Assembly: GCF_003933735.1 (NCBI RefSeq)
Contig: NZ_RSED01000003.1
Location: forward strand, 310,001 to 374,000
Origin: Aquabacterium soli
GTDB lineage: Bacteria; Pseudomonadota; Gammaproteobacteria; Burkholderiales; Burkholderiaceae_C
Length of the DNA stretch: 64,000 bases
Reading direction: 5' to 3'
A program made the position numbers and the translations under genes. Position 1 is the stretch's first letter. Each line of letters starts with the position of its first letter. The notes beneath the pieces are model-generated. The model made no database searches. It was not told the origin of the DNA and saw only the letters and a list, made by a program, of their open reading frames with translations. Below, piece after piece: positions 29,816 through 39,780 of the stretch.

Positions 29816-30548
29816 CATCGACAACGTGCGCACCGGCTATGGCGCCATCAACGTGCTGTGGGATCTGTCGCTTAAGGTGCAGCCCGGCAGCCTGACCGTG
29901 GTCGTAGGCCCCAACGGCGCCGGCAAGACCACCCTGCTGCGCGCCGTGATGGGCCTGCTGCCCGTGACCGGCGGCGACATCCGCCTGGGCGGCCAGTCCA
30001 TCGCCCGCCAGCCCACCTGGTCCCTGCCGGAACAGGGACTGGCCATGATCCCCGAGGGCCGCATGATCTTCAAGGACATGACGGTGGAAGAGAACCTGGC
30101 CATGGGTGCCTTTCCCGGCTCGCGCCGCCCGCGCCTGGCCAGCAACATGGAACGCATCTACGGCCTGTTCCCCAGGCTCAAGGAGCGCCGCCGCCAGATG
30201 GCCGGCGCCCTGTCTGGCGGCGAGGCGCAGATGCTGGCCATGGGCCGCGGCCTGATGGCCGAGCCTCGCGTGCTGCTGATCGACGAGCCCTCGCTGGGCC
30301 TGTCGCCGGTGATGACACAGGAGATCTTCGCCATCATCAAGTCGCTCAAGCAGCAGGGCGTGACCATGCTGCTGGTGGAGCAGAACACGCGCATGGCCCT
30401 CTCGGTGGCCGACCGTGTGTACTTGATGCGCGGCGGCAAGGTGATCTTCGAGCAGGCAGCCGACCAGGTGGACCTGGCCAAGCTGCACGACTTGTACTTT
30501 GCGCGCGACACCCGGGAAGAGCCGGAATCCAGCGGCCAACCCGCCTGA
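29808..30548 (+). CDS. Branched-chain-type ABC transporter ATPase (LivF-like)
   Basis: A 246-residue ATPase with Walker A GPNGAGKTTLLRAVMG (about residues 35-50), an intact signature LSGGEAQMLAMGRGLM (about 130-145) and Walker B RVLLIDEPSLGLSP (about 150-163). LivF-type IPEGRMIFKDMTVEENL precedes the signature. It overlaps the LivG-like gene by 8 bp. Its good signature may compensate for the degenerate one in the partner. Confidence 0.92.
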
Positions 30549-30619
30549 ACAGGGGCCGCCAAGGGCCACGATCGGCCCGGCGGCGCCCCGCACGCGTGGC
30601 ACCATACAGGGAGCATCCA

Positions 30620-31483
30620 ATGAACGACACCGCCATGACCGCACAAGCGCCTGAGTCCATCGCCCTGGCAGAAGCGCTGGACGACGAGACCGAATCGTCC
30701 TCGGGCCATTCCGACAGTGCCAGCAACACCAAGGAAGACCGCCACTTCGTGACCGCGCTGGCGCGCGGGCTGGAGGTGCTGAGCTGCTTCCGCTCGCGCG
30801 ACAAGCTGCTGGGCAACCAGGAGCTGGCGCGGCGCTGCGGGCTGCCCAAATCCACCATCTCGCGCCTGACCTACACGCTGACCAAGCTGGGCTACCTGGA
30901 GCACGACCCGGAACTGGGCCGCTACCGCCTGGGCTCGGCCACGCTGTCGCTGGGCAGTGTGATGCTCTCGCGCATGGATGTGCGCCAGATCGCCCGCCCG
31001 CTGATGCAGCAGTTGGCCGACTCGTCGCAGACCATGGTGTCCCTGGGGTCGAGAGATCGCCTGAGCATGATCTATGTCGAGAACTGCCGCAGCGATGCCG
31101 CCCTGACCTTGAGCCTGGATGTGGGCTCGCGCATCCCGCTGGCCACCACGGCCATGGGCAGGGCCTACCTGGCCCGCTGCGGCGAGGCCGAGCGCCACGA
31201 GATCATGGAGCGCGCCCGCGAGTACGACGAATACGCCTGGCCCAATGTGCGCCGTGGCATCGACCGCGCCATGGAAGAGCACCGCACCCTGGGTGTGTGC
31301 TGCTCCTTCGGCGACTGGCAGCCTGATGTCAACGCCATCGCCGTGGCCTTCTATGCCCGCGAATCGCGCATGCTGATGTCGCTGAACTGCGGTGGCCCGG
31401 CCTTCATCGTCTCCAAGGAGCATTTGATGGACCACGTGCGCCCGCAGATGATCCGCATCGCCGAGCGCCTGTCCGCCGCCTGA
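30620..31483 (+). CDS. IclR family transcriptional regulator
   Basis: A 287-residue regulator: an N-terminal winged helix (about residues 38-95, with VTALARGLEVLSCF and NQELARRCGLPKSTISRLTY as the helix-turn-helix) and an effector-binding GAF-like IclR domain (about 110-285). An acidic Ser/Glu-rich tail of about 35 residues precedes the DNA-binding domain. The ATG at 30620 has CAGGGAG 10 bp upstream. It lies 71 bp after the transporter ATPase, on the same strand, and probably controls this operon and the divergent dehydrogenase. IclR proteins of this class often govern aromatic-acid catabolism. Confidence 0.9.
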   Translation: MNDTAMTAQAPESIALAEALDDETESSSGHSDSASNTKEDRHFVTALARGLEVLSCFRSRDKLLGNQELARRCGLPKSTISRLTYTLTKLGYLEHDPELGRYRLGSATLSLGSVMLSRMDVRQIARPLMQQLADSSQTMVSLGSRDRLSMIYVENCRSDAALTLSLDVGSRIPLATTAMGRAYLARCGEAERHEIMERAREYDEYAWPNVRRGIDRAMEEHRTLGVCCSFGDWQPDVNAIAVAFYARESRMLMSLNCGGPAFIVSKEHLMDHVRPQMIRIAERLSAA

Positions 31484-31590
31484 TCCAGCTTTGCCACAAG
31501 CCCGGGTGGGGCCTTCAGTGCCCGCATTAAGCCCCCAAACCCGTGTATTTTTTCACGCCAAAGAGCCCCGCTTGAGGCGAAGATAGGCAC

Positions 31591-32526
31591 ATGGGCACCA
31601 CCAAAGAACGTGTCGTCCTGTTCGCGGACCTGCGCGGCAGCACGGCGCTCTACCTTCGCTTGGGCAACACCGAGGCCGCCACCGTGGTCACGCACAGCGT
31701 GGCCATGCTGGGTCAGATCATCGCCAAAGGCGGTGGTTCGGTCGTCAAAAGCCTGGGCGATGGCCTGATGGCCGTGTTCGACGATCCCGAACGGGCCGTC
31801 GAGGCGGCCGCCGGCCTGCACGACTCCCTGGACCGCATCGCGCCCGTGCCCGATGGCCTGCCCTCCAAGGCCCCTGCCCTCAAGCTGAAGGTGGCCATGG
31901 CCTGGGGCGAGATCGTCGAGGTCGATGGCGATTGCTTTGGCGATGCCGTCAACGTGGCCGCCCGCGTGCTCGACCTGGCCGGAGACAACGAGACCCTGGC
32001 CACCGGCCCGCTGACCGCCCGGCTCACGCCCGACCACCAGGAGCGCTTTCGCAGCCTGGACCGCATGCACCTGCGCGGCCGCGCCGACCCGGTGGCTGTG
32101 CTGCGCATGGAAAGCGTGCGCTTCGGCGACACCGTCTCCACGCTGGAGATGTCGGCCCCGGGCACCGATCTGCCCGACGGCATCCGTCTGACCTGGCAGC
32201 AGCAGGAACGCGTTTTTGCATCCCCCAACATGCCGGTGGTGCTGGGGCGCAGCCCGCAGGCCTCGTTCTGCGTCGGTGATTCGCGCGTATCGCGCTCGCA
32301 TGCCCGCATCGAAGGCCACAGCGGCCACTTCTACCTGACCGACCTCAGCTACAACGGCTCCTACGTCCAGTTCGACCACGATCAGGAAGTGCTGGCCCTG
32401 CGCCGCAGCACCTGCACCCTGCATGGCAGCGGCATCATCACGCTGGGCTCGCCGCCCCACGACACCACGGCCACGCGCATCCACTTCGATGTGCTGAGCT
32501 TTTCAGACACCATGCCCCAGTGGTAA
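31591..32526 (+). CDS. Class III adenylate/guanylate cyclase domain fused to an FHA domain
   Basis: A 311-residue soluble protein. The N-terminal class III cyclase domain (about residues 1-170) has the metal aspartates in VLFADLRGST and VVKSLGDGLMAVF, the substrate-type Lys in VVKS, and the transition-state Asn/Arg in AVNVAARVLD, so it looks active. The C-terminal FHA domain (about 215-300) has the phosphothreonine-binding pattern VVLGRSPQASF, RVSRSHARI and DLSYNGSYV. The FHA domain suggests recruitment to a Thr-phosphorylated partner. No Ser/Thr kinase is adjacent. The gene precedes a hybrid histidine kinase, 64 bp apart. Confidence 0.88.
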   Translation: MGTTKERVVLFADLRGSTALYLRLGNTEAATVVTHSVAMLGQIIAKGGGSVVKSLGDGLMAVFDDPERAVEAAAGLHDSLDRIAPVPDGLPSKAPALKLKVAMAWGEIVEVDGDCFGDAVNVAARVLDLAGDNETLATGPLTARLTPDHQERFRSLDRMHLRGRADPVAVLRMESVRFGDTVSTLEMSAPGTDLPDGIRLTWQQQERVFASPNMPVVLGRSPQASFCVGDSRVSRSHARIEGHSGHFYLTDLSYNGSYVQFDHDQEVLALRRSTCTLHGSGIITLGSPPHDTTATRIHFDVLSFSDTMPQW

Positions 32527-32590
32527 ACCCCGCGAAGGCCGCTGATCTCTGTGCGCTAGAGTCAGTTTTTTAGACGCGACGCTGCAGTCC

Positions 32591-35440
32591 ATGTCCACCG
32601 CCGCGCCCCCTCACACAGAAGCTGATCGGCTCGCGCTGCTGCAGGCCACGCACCTGCTCGACAGCGAAGGATCGCCAGCCTTCACCGCCCTGGCTCGCAT
32701 GGCCGCCCGCCAGACGGGCTGCCCCGTGGCGGCCATCAACCTGGTCGACAGCCACCGCCTGTTCAGCCTGGCCCGGCATGGGCTGGCGCAGCGGCATCTG
32801 GGCCGTGAAGGCTCTTTCTGTGACCGCGCGCTGGTGCACTCCGATGTCTACGTGGCCACTGAGCCAGATGGCAAGCCCGATGTCGTCTGGCGCTTCTACG
32901 CCGGCATGCCGGTGGTGGTGGAAGGCATGCCGCTGGGCACGGTCTGCGTGATGGACCGTGAACCCAGAGAGCTCGACCGGGAAGCACGCGCCGCCCTGCG
33001 CGATGCCGCCCTCACGGCATCGGCGCTCATCCAGGCCGAACTGACTTCACTGCGTTTTCGCCGCCAGGAGGCGCGCGTGCGCACCGCCAGCATGGCCGGC
33101 ACCGATTGGCTTTGGGAAACCGACAAGGACGGTCGCATCCAATGGGTGTCCTCGGGCCTCATCCGCCACACCGGCCTGGACCCGATGAGCGAGGTGGGCC
33201 TGGTGGCCCGTGATCTCTACACGCCCCGCCAGGACGACACCCGCGCCTCCTGGGAACGCTATCAGCTGGCTCGCCAGCGCCGCGAGCCCTTCAGCGACGC
33301 GATCGCAGAGCGCGACACGCCCCGAGGGCGGATCGCCGTCAGCATCAGCGGCACGCCCGTGTTCGACAGCCGGGGCGAGTTCAAGGGCTACCGGGGCGCC
33401 AGCCGCAACGTCACCAAGCAGCTGGCGCTCGACACCCAGGCCCGCCACGACGAACTGCTGCTCCGCCAGGCCTTCGATGCCTTCCATGCCGGCGTGATGA
33501 TCACCAACCCGCAAGGACGCATCGTCTATGCCAACCAGCATTGGCGAGCCCGCGTGGGGGTCGCTGACATCAGCACCGCCCCACCCTGGCCGGCCCTGCT
33601 GCGCCAGCGCATCGATGAAGGCCACTACCGCGATGGCGTGGGCCGAGAAGACGATTTCTTCCAGTGGCGCATGAACGTGGTCAACCGCACCGACCCGGCC
33701 GTGATCCACGTGGGCGATACCGTGGCCATGTGCCGCGATGTGCGCCTGCCCGATGGCAGCGTGGTCTATTTCTCGACCGACATCACCCGCTCGTACCACG
33801 ACCAGAAAACCCTGCGGGCGCAAAAAGAAGCCCTGGCCCTGAGCGAAGAACGCTGGAAGTTCGCGCTCGAAGGTGCGGGCGATGGGGTGTGGGACTGGGA
33901 GATCGGCCGTGCCGAGGTGTTCTTCGCGCCTCGCTGGAAATCCATGCTGGGCTTCGAAGACACCGAGGTCAGCAATGTGCCCGGCGAATGGGTCGATCGC
34001 GTCCACCCCGAAGACCGTCGGCGCGTGTTCTCCAGCTTCATCGACTACTGCCACAGCGGCCAGGGCATCTTCCAGGCCGAGTTCCGCATGCGGCACAAGG
34101 CCGGGCACTACATCTGGATCCTGTCGCGCGGCAAGGTCGTGCACCACGCCGATGGCGGGCGGCCCACCCGCATCGTGGGCACCCACTCAGACATCAGCAC
34201 GCTCAAGCAGGCCGAGCGCGCTCTGCGCGACAAGCAGATCGCCGAGGCCGCCAACCGGGCCAAGAGCGAGTTCCTGTCCCGCATGAGCCACGAGGTCCGC
34301 ACGCCCCTCAACGCCATCCGGGGCTTTGCGCAACTGCTGGTGCAGCGCCGGGAACTGGCCGCGAGCTCGCCGGACAGCGCCGATTACCTTCGCCAGATCC
34401 TGCTGAGCACCGAGCTGCTGAGCGAACTGGTCAATGATGTGCTCGACCTGCAGCAGATCGAGGCGGGCGCCATCACCGTGGCGCATGAGGCCGTCTCGCT
34501 GGCCGACGTGGTGCAGCAGTGCATCGCCATGCTCGAGCCCATGGCCACCCGCCACCAGGTGCTGATCGACAACCGGATCGAGCCGGGAGCACAGGTCTGG
34601 GCCGACCGCCGACGCCTTCAGCAGGTGCTGAGTAACCTGGTCTCCAACGCGATCAAGTACAACCGCCCGGACGGCATCGTGCGACTGACGCTGACGCCTG
34701 ACCAGGCACGAGGCCACGCCCTGTGCGTGGAAGACACGGGGCCCGGGCTTGATGCAGAGCAATTGGCGCGCCTGTTTCAACCCTTCGAACGTCTGGGACA
34801 GGACACCTCCCACATCGAAGGCAGCGGGCTGGGCCTTATCATCACGCGATCCCTCACGGAAGCCATGGGGGGACAGCTTGAAATTCGCAGTCAGCCGGGC
34901 GATGGCACCCGCGTCTATGTGACGTTGCCGCCCGTGCACGATGGCCTTGAGATGACCGACGACAAAGACACCGCACCCATCGGTGCCCCACAAACCGAGC
35001 CCGAACCCATCGTGGCCACCACACCATCACTGCGAGCCTGCACCCCTGACGACCCACTGCGCGTGGTGTACGTCGAGGACAACCGCATCAACGCCCTGCT
35101 GTTCCAGGAGGCCCTGCGCCCCTACGACGAACTGTGGCTGGAAGTCGCCGAAGACGGCCAGATGGCCCTGAGCATGGCCCGCGAGCACCGCCCAGAGGTG
35201 CTGGTCATCGACGCGCACCTGCCAGGCATGACCGGCTTCGAGGTGTTGCGCGCCCTGCGCACCTTGCCCGGCCTGGCCGACACGCCCGCCTACATGTGCT
35301 CGGCCGACGCCCTGCCCGAGGACATCGAACGTGCCCGTGAAGAAGGCTTCGTCGGCTACTGGACCAAGCCCATCGACATCGAGCACGTGACCGATGAACT
35401 GCTGCGACTGGCACGCCTGGGCCACCCCGACGTGTCATGA
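32591..35440 (+). CDS. Hybrid sensor histidine kinase/response regulator (GAF-PAS-PAS-PAS-HisKA-HATPase-REC)
   Basis: A 949-residue cytosolic hybrid kinase without membrane segments. A GAF domain (about residues 1-160) is followed by three PAS-like domains beginning near WLWETDKDGRIQWVSSG, FHAGVMITNPQGRIVYANQ and GDGVWDWEIGRAEVFF. The HisKA domain has FLSRMSHEVRTPLNAI with phospho-acceptor His567. The ATPase domain has NLVSNAIKYN, EDTGPGLD and GSGLGLIITRS. The C-terminal receiver domain has Asp874 in VIDAHLPGMTG and the conserved Lys in YWTKPID. The ligand is unknown. The stop overlaps the hemH start by 4 bp (ATGA), which suggests translational coupling to heme synthesis. Confidence 0.92.
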   Translation: MSTAAPPHTEADRLALLQATHLLDSEGSPAFTALARMAARQTGCPVAAINLVDSHRLFSLARHGLAQRHLGREGSFCDRALVHSDVYVATEPDGKPDVVWRFYAGMPVVVEGMPLGTVCVMDREPRELDREARAALRDAALTASALIQAELTSLRFRRQEARVRTASMAGTDWLWETDKDGRIQWVSSGLIRHTGLDPMSEVGLVARDLYTPRQDDTRASWERYQLARQRREPFSDAIAERDTPRGRIAVSISGTPVFDSRGEFKGYRGASRNVTKQLALDTQARHDELLLRQAFDAFHAGVMITNPQGRIVYANQHWRARVGVADISTAPPWPALLRQRIDEGHYRDGVGREDDFFQWRMNVVNRTDPAVIHVGDTVAMCRDVRLPDGSVVYFSTDITRSYHDQKTLRAQKEALALSEERWKFALEGAGDGVWDWEIGRAEVFFAPRWKSMLGFEDTEVSNVPGEWVDRVHPEDRRRVFSSFIDYCHSGQGIFQAEFRMRHKAGHYIWILSRGKVVHHADGGRPTRIVGTHSDISTLKQAERALRDKQIAEAANRAKSEFLSRMSHEVRTPLNAIRGFAQLLVQRRELAASSPDSADYLRQILLSTELLSELVNDVLDLQQIEAGAITVAHEAVSLADVVQQCIAMLEPMATRHQVLIDNRIEPGAQVWADRRRLQQVLSNLVSNAIKYNRPDGIVRLTLTPDQARGHALCVEDTGPGLDAEQLARLFQPFERLGQDTSHIEGSGLGLIITRSLTEAMGGQLEIRSQPGDGTRVYVTLPPVHDGLEMTDDKDTAPIGAPQTEPEPIVATTPSLRACTPDDPLRVVYVEDNRINALLFQEALRPYDELWLEVAEDGQMALSMAREHRPEVLVIDAHLPGMTGFEVLRALRTLPGLADTPAYMCSADALPEDIERAREEGFVGYWTKPIDIEHVTDELLRLARLGHPDVS

Positions 35441-36534
35441 GCTTCGCGACAGAGCCGGCCTTCGATCACCAGCAACGGCCCGCCATCGGCGTGCTGCTGG
35501 TCAACCTGGGCACGCCCGATGAGCCCACGCCAGCCGCGCTGCGCCGCTACCTGGGGCAGTTCCTGAGCGATCCACGGGTGGTCGAGATTCCGAAGGCAGT
35601 GTGGAAGCCCATCCTGCACGGCATCATCCTGCGGACACGGCCCAAGAAATCGGCCGCGAAGTACGCCAGCATCTGGACCCCCGAGGGCTCGCCGCTGCGC
35701 ACCTGGACGGCCAAGCAAGGCACCCTGCTGCAGGGCTATCTGGGCGAGCGAGGCCACCGCCTGAACGTGAAGTGGGCCATGCGCTATGGCCAACCCTCCG
35801 TCGCCAGCCAGCTCGATGCGTTCAAGGCCGAAGGCGTGCGCCGCGTGCTGGTCGTGCCGCTGTACCCGCAGTACAGCGGTGCCACCACGGCCAGTGTGAT
35901 GGACGATGTCTTCGCCTGGGCGCGGCGCACCCGCCACATTCCAGAGTTCCGCTTCGTCAACCACTTCCATGACGATGAGCGCTACATCGCCGCGCTGGCC
36001 GAGAGCGTGCGCGCCTACTGGCAGCGCGAGGGCCAGGGCGACAAGCTGCTGATGAGCTTTCACGGCATGCCCGAGCGCACCCTGCACCTGGGTGACCCTT
36101 ACCACTGTGAGTGCCACAAGACGGCCCGCCTGCTGGCCCAGCGCTTGAACCTGCCGGCCGAGCGCGTGGTGGTGAGTTTCCAGAGCCGATTCGGCCGCGC
36201 CAAATGGCTGCAGCCTTACACCGAGCCCACCTTGCGTGAACTGGGCAAGGCCGGCACGGGCCGGGTCGACGTGATCTGCCCGGCCTTCGTGTCCGACTGC
36301 ATCGAGACGCTGGAAGAGATCGCCATGGAAGGCAAGCAGGCCTTCCTGTCCAGTGGTGGCAAGGAGTTCCACTACATCCCTTGCCTGAACGACAGGCCGG
36401 AGTGGATGCGCGCCCTCACGGCGCTGTGCGAGCAGCACCTGCAGGGCTGGCCGACCAAGGTGATCGAGCAGGCGACCGAGAGCGAGTTGCAGGCCACGCA
36501 GCAGCGGGCCAAGGCGCTGGGCGCCCAGCGCTGA
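35437..36534 (+). CDS. hemH: Ferrochelatase
   Basis: A 365-residue enzyme that inserts Fe2+ into protoporphyrin IX, the last step of heme synthesis. GVLLVNLGTPDEPT near the N-terminus, the active-site FHGMPERTLHLGDPYHCEC (His about 209) and the C-terminal CPAFVSDCIETLEEI are characteristic. The ATG overlaps the stop of the hybrid kinase gene by 4 bp. It is convergent with rmuC. Confidence 0.96.
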   Translation: MSFATEPAFDHQQRPAIGVLLVNLGTPDEPTPAALRRYLGQFLSDPRVVEIPKAVWKPILHGIILRTRPKKSAAKYASIWTPEGSPLRTWTAKQGTLLQGYLGERGHRLNVKWAMRYGQPSVASQLDAFKAEGVRRVLVVPLYPQYSGATTASVMDDVFAWARRTRHIPEFRFVNHFHDDERYIAALAESVRAYWQREGQGDKLLMSFHGMPERTLHLGDPYHCECHKTARLLAQRLNLPAERVVVSFQSRFGRAKWLQPYTEPTLRELGKAGTGRVDVICPAFVSDCIETLEEIAMEGKQAFLSSGGKEFHYIPCLNDRPEWMRALTALCEQHLQGWPTKVIEQATESELQATQQRAKALGAQR

Positions 36535-36558
36535 GCTGAACGCCGCGGCCAGAGCGGT

Positions 36559-38151
36559 TTACAGCAGCGACCCGGTCGAACTCGGCAAGGCCGGATCAGG
36601 CTCGACTTCCGCGATGTTGTCAGTGGCCTCGCCAGGCAACAGCGCCTGTGCCTGGCTCTCTGGCATGGCCTCCACCTGCTTGAGCGCGCGACCCATCACA
36701 CGGGTTCGCGTCTCGACGCTTGAAATGGTGTTGCTGGCCTCGTCCAGCTTCTTGCGCGTCCTGGCCAGCACATCGCCGAACTTGGCGAACTCGGTCTTGA
36801 CCGCGCCCAGCACCTGCCACACCTCGGACGATCGCTTCTCCAGCGCCAGGGTGCGGAAACCCATCTGCAGGCTGTTGAGCGTGGCCAGCAAGGTGGTGGG
36901 GCCGGCCAGCATCACGCGGTACTCACGCTGCAGCGATTCGACCAGGCCCGGGCGGCGCAGCGCCTCGGCATAGAGGCCCTCGGTGGGCACGAACAGGATG
37001 GCGAAATCGGAAGTGTGCGGCGGCGAGACGTACTTGTCGCGGATGGTGCGGGCCTCCAGGCGCAGGCGCATCTCGATGGCCTTGGCGGCCGTCTCGATGG
37101 CGGGCACATCGGCACGGTCCTGGGCTTCCAGCAGGCGCTCGTAATCCTCGCGCGGGAACTTGGCGTCGATGGGCAGCCACAGCGGCGCCGACCCCGGCCC
37201 GCCCTGCCCCGGCAGCCGGATGGCGAACTCGACGCGTGCGCCGGTACCCGGCACCGTTTCGACGTTGACGGCGTACTGCTCGGGCGTGAACACCTGCTCC
37301 AGCAAGCCGGCCAACTGCACCTCGCCGAAGATGCCGCGCGTCTTGACATTGCTCAGCACGCGGTTGAGCGAGCCCACGTCGCTGGCCAGGCGCTGCATCT
37401 CGCCCAGGCCCTTGTGCACCTGCTCAAGCCGCTCGGCAACCTGCTTGAAGCTCTCGCCCAGGCGCGCTTCCAGGGTGGCATGCAGCTTCTCGTCCACCGT
37501 CTGGCGCATCTGCTCCAGCTTCTTCTCGTTGTCGGCCTGCAAGGCCTGCAGGCGGGTTTCGACCGTCTGCCGCACCTCGGTCAGCTTTCGATCATTGCCT
37601 TCGGAGAGCAGGCGCAGGCTTTCGGCCAGGCCGTCGCTCACGCGGCGCATCGATGCCTCCTGCACCTCGTTGAATCTGGTCAGCGCCCCGGTCTGGGCCT
37701 CGCGCAAGGCGGTGCTCTGCAGGCCCTGCTGGTGGGTGGTGTCGCGCAGCGTGTCGGCCAGCCCTTGCTGCATGGCGGCCAGTTGCGTGCGGAAGCTGTC
37801 GAGCTGTTCGTTCTGGGTGCGCGTTACGTCGCCCTGCTGGTTCAGCAAAGCCTGCTGGAACTGGCCCATGGCCGCGGTCAGCTCCTGGCGGGTGCCGCTC
37901 AGGCCCTGGGCCAGGTCGTTGCGCACCTCGCGCACCACGTCCTGCGTCACATCGCGGCGGATGTCCTGGTGCAGGGCCGTGCGCAGCGCCTCATGCGCTG
38001 GGCGCAGGGCTTCGGCCAGGCGCACGGCGTCGGCGGCCTGCGCAGTGGCATCTGCTCCGGCAGCGGCCTTGCGCCATAACACCACCAGCAGCACCAGGTT
38101 GACCAGCGCCACCATCAGCAGCAGCGCGTTGAAGAGGGATCCGTTGTTCAT
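36559..38151 (-). CDS. rmuC: DNA recombination protein RmuC
   Basis: A 530-residue protein with an N-terminal membrane helix (LFNALLLMVALVNLVLLVVL), a long coiled coil (about residues 50-270) and a PD-(D/E)XK-like RmuC core. The core includes SDVGSLNRVLSNVKTRGIFGE and the VEFAIRLPGQ, LPIDAKFPREDYERLLEAQD region. RmuC limits recombination-type inversions in E. coli; its biochemistry is not settled. The start MNNGS at 38151 fits the family; a further in-frame Met lies at 38175. Confidence 0.92.
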   Translation of the reverse strand: MNNGSLFNALLLMVALVNLVLLVVLWRKAAAGADATAQAADAVRLAEALRPAHEALRTALHQDIRRDVTQDVVREVRNDLAQGLSGTRQELTAAMGQFQQALLNQQGDVTRTQNEQLDSFRTQLAAMQQGLADTLRDTTHQQGLQSTALREAQTGALTRFNEVQEASMRRVSDGLAESLRLLSEGNDRKLTEVRQTVETRLQALQADNEKKLEQMRQTVDEKLHATLEARLGESFKQVAERLEQVHKGLGEMQRLASDVGSLNRVLSNVKTRGIFGEVQLAGLLEQVFTPEQYAVNVETVPGTGARVEFAIRLPGQGGPGSAPLWLPIDAKFPREDYERLLEAQDRADVPAIETAAKAIEMRLRLEARTIRDKYVSPPHTSDFAILFVPTEGLYAEALRRPGLVESLQREYRVMLAGPTTLLATLNSLQMGFRTLALEKRSSEVWQVLGAVKTEFAKFGDVLARTRKKLDEASNTISSVETRTRVMGRALKQVEAMPESQAQALLPGEATDNIAEVEPDPALPSSTGSLL

Positions 38152-38197
38152 GCCGTGATTGTCGCAGGCGCACACCCGCCAGACCTGCCTGCGGCCG

Positions 38198-38234
38198 CCA
38201 CAAACACAAAGGCCCCGCTACCTGCCGGGGCCTT
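38198..38234 (-). terminator. Rho-independent terminator after the CoA-transferase genes
   Basis: On the minus strand AAGGCCCCG and CGGGGCCTT form a perfect 9-bp stem with an 8-nt loop, followed by TGTGTTTGTG. It lies just after the subunit B stop and ahead of rmuC. Confidence 0.8.
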
Positions 38235-38255
38235 GATCTCTGCCGACGCGCGCGC

Positions 38256-38894
38256 TCAGTGCAACGGCACACCCGTTTTGGCCTGAAGCTCCTCGCGGCT
38301 CACGCCCGGGGCCAGCTCGACCACCTTCAGGCCTTCGGGGGTCACGTCCATCACGGCCAGGTCGGTGATGATGCGATCGACCACACCCACGCCCGTGAGC
38401 GGCAAGGTGCACTTGGGCAGGATCTTCAAGTCCTCGGTGCCGTCCTTCTTCTTGGCCACGTGCTCCATCAGCACGATCACGCGCTTGACGCCGGCCACCA
38501 GGTCCATCGCGCCGCCCATGCCCTTGACCATCTTGCCCGGGATCATCCAGTTGGCCAGATCACCCTCGTTGGACACCTGCATGGCGCCCAGGATGGACAG
38601 GTTGATTTTGCCGCCGCGGATCATCGCGAAGCTGTCGTGCGAGCCGAAGATCGATGAACCCGGCAGCGTGGTCACGGTCTGCTTGCCCGCGTTGATCAGG
38701 TCGGCATCCACCTGGTCTTCGGTGGGGAACGGGCCGATGCCCAGCATGCCGTTCTCGCTTTGCAGCCACACGTCGATGTCGGGGCTGACATGGTTGGCCA
38801 CCAGCGTGGGCAGGCCGATGCCCAGGTTCACGTAGAAACCGTCTTGCAGTTCGGATGCGGCCTTGGCGGCCATCTGGTCATGTGTCCACGGCAT
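38256..38894 (-). CDS. scoB: 3-oxoacid CoA-transferase subunit B
   Basis: A 212-residue beta subunit of succinyl-CoA:3-oxoacid-type CoA transferase. [18 protein letters not shown] near the N-terminus and the catalytic [10 protein letters not shown] (active Glu about residue 48) are intact. [20 protein letters not shown] is also typical. It lies 2 bp downstream of subunit A, and together they form the heterotetramer. The acceptor could be acetoacetate or 3-oxoadipate; the sequence leans to the Sco type. Confidence 0.9.
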   Translation of the reverse strand: MPWTHDQMAAKAASELQDGFYVNLGIGLPTLVANHVSPDIDVWLQSENGMLGIGPFPTEDQVDADLINAGKQTVTTLPGSSIFGSHDSFAMIRGGKINLSILGAMQVSNEGDLANWMIPGKMVKGMGGAMDLVAGVKRVIVLMEHVAKKKDGTEDLKILPKCTLPLTGVGVVDRIITDLAVMDVTPEGLKVVELAPGVSREELQAKTGVPLH

Positions 38895-38896
38895 GC

Positions 38897-39604
38897 TCAG
38901 GCTCCTGCTTTCTCGGTGAGGGTGCGCTTCTCGATGCGCTTCTCGGGGTTCGCATTCACGACGATGCGGTGCACGTAGATGCCGGGCAGGTGCACGTCAT
39001 CGGGGTCGATCTCGCCGATCTCCAGCACCTGCTCCACCTCGACGATCGTGACCTTGCCGGCCATGGCCGCGGCCGGGTTGAAGTTGCGCGCCGTGCGGCG
39101 GAACACCAGGTTGCCGCTCTTGTCGGCCTTGTAGGCCTTGACCAGGGACACCTCGGGCAGCAAGGCCTTTTCCATCACGTAGACCTCGCCATCGAACTCG
39201 CGCGTCTCCTTGCCCTCGGCCACGATGGTGCCCACGCCTGTCTTGGTGAAGAAGGCTGGGATGCCCGCGCCACCGGCACGCAGCTTCTCGGCCAGCGTGC
39301 CCTGGGGCGTGAACTCCAGTTCCAGCTCATTGGCCAGGTACTGGCGCTCGAACTCCTTGTTCTCGCCCACGTAGCTGGAGATCATCTTCTTGATCTGGCG
39401 CGTGTTGAGCAGCTTGCCCAGGCCGAAGCCGTCCACGCCAGCGTTGTTAGAGATCACGGTGAGGTCCTTGACGCCGCTGGCCTGCAGCGCGTCGATCAGG
39501 GCCTCGGGGATGCCGCAGAGGCCGAAGCCGCCCACCGCCATCAACTGTCCGTCTTTGACGACGCCCGCCAGCGCACTGGCGGCGTCGGGGTAGACCTTGT
39601 TCAT
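38897..39604 (-). CDS. scoA: 3-oxoacid CoA-transferase subunit A
   Basis: A 235-residue alpha subunit with the family signature [17 protein letters not shown] (about residues 25-41) and [30 protein letters not shown] is the other conserved block. I chose the Met at 39604 (MNKVYPD) over the one at 39664, whose first 20 residues have no family similarity; an AGGAGTG ribosome-binding site precedes it. It forms a two-gene operon with subunit B. Confidence 0.9.
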   Translation of the reverse strand: MNKVYPDAASALAGVVKDGQLMAVGGFGLCGIPEALIDALQASGVKDLTVISNNAGVDGFGLGKLLNTRQIKKMISSYVGENKEFERQYLANELELEFTPQGTLAEKLRAGGAGIPAFFTKTGVGTIVAEGKETREFDGEVYVMEKALLPEVSLVKAYKADKSGNLVFRRTARNFNPAAAMAGKVTIVEVEQVLEIGEIDPDDVHLPGIYVHRIVVNANPEKRIEKRTLTEKAGA

Positions 39605-39711
39605 CCAATCACTCCTTGGGGTCACGGGGAGGTGCGCGGCGCGGCTGGTGCTGCACCGCAACAATCACAGCGTACACCGGGTGCCGGGCAAAAATCCAGC
39701 GCGCCAGACGA

Positions 39712-39740
39712 AAAAACGCCATGGCATCACCATGGCGTTG
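39712..39740 (-). terminator. Rho-independent terminator after the thioesterase gene
   Basis: AACGCCATGG and CCATGGCGTT form a perfect 10-bp stem with a 5-nt loop. On the minus strand it is followed by TTTTCG. It lies 41 bp past the thioesterase stop and isolates it from scoA. Confidence 0.85.
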
Positions 39741-39780
39741 TATCGGGACTGCCGCTGGGCGCAGGCCGCGTCAGCCGCTG

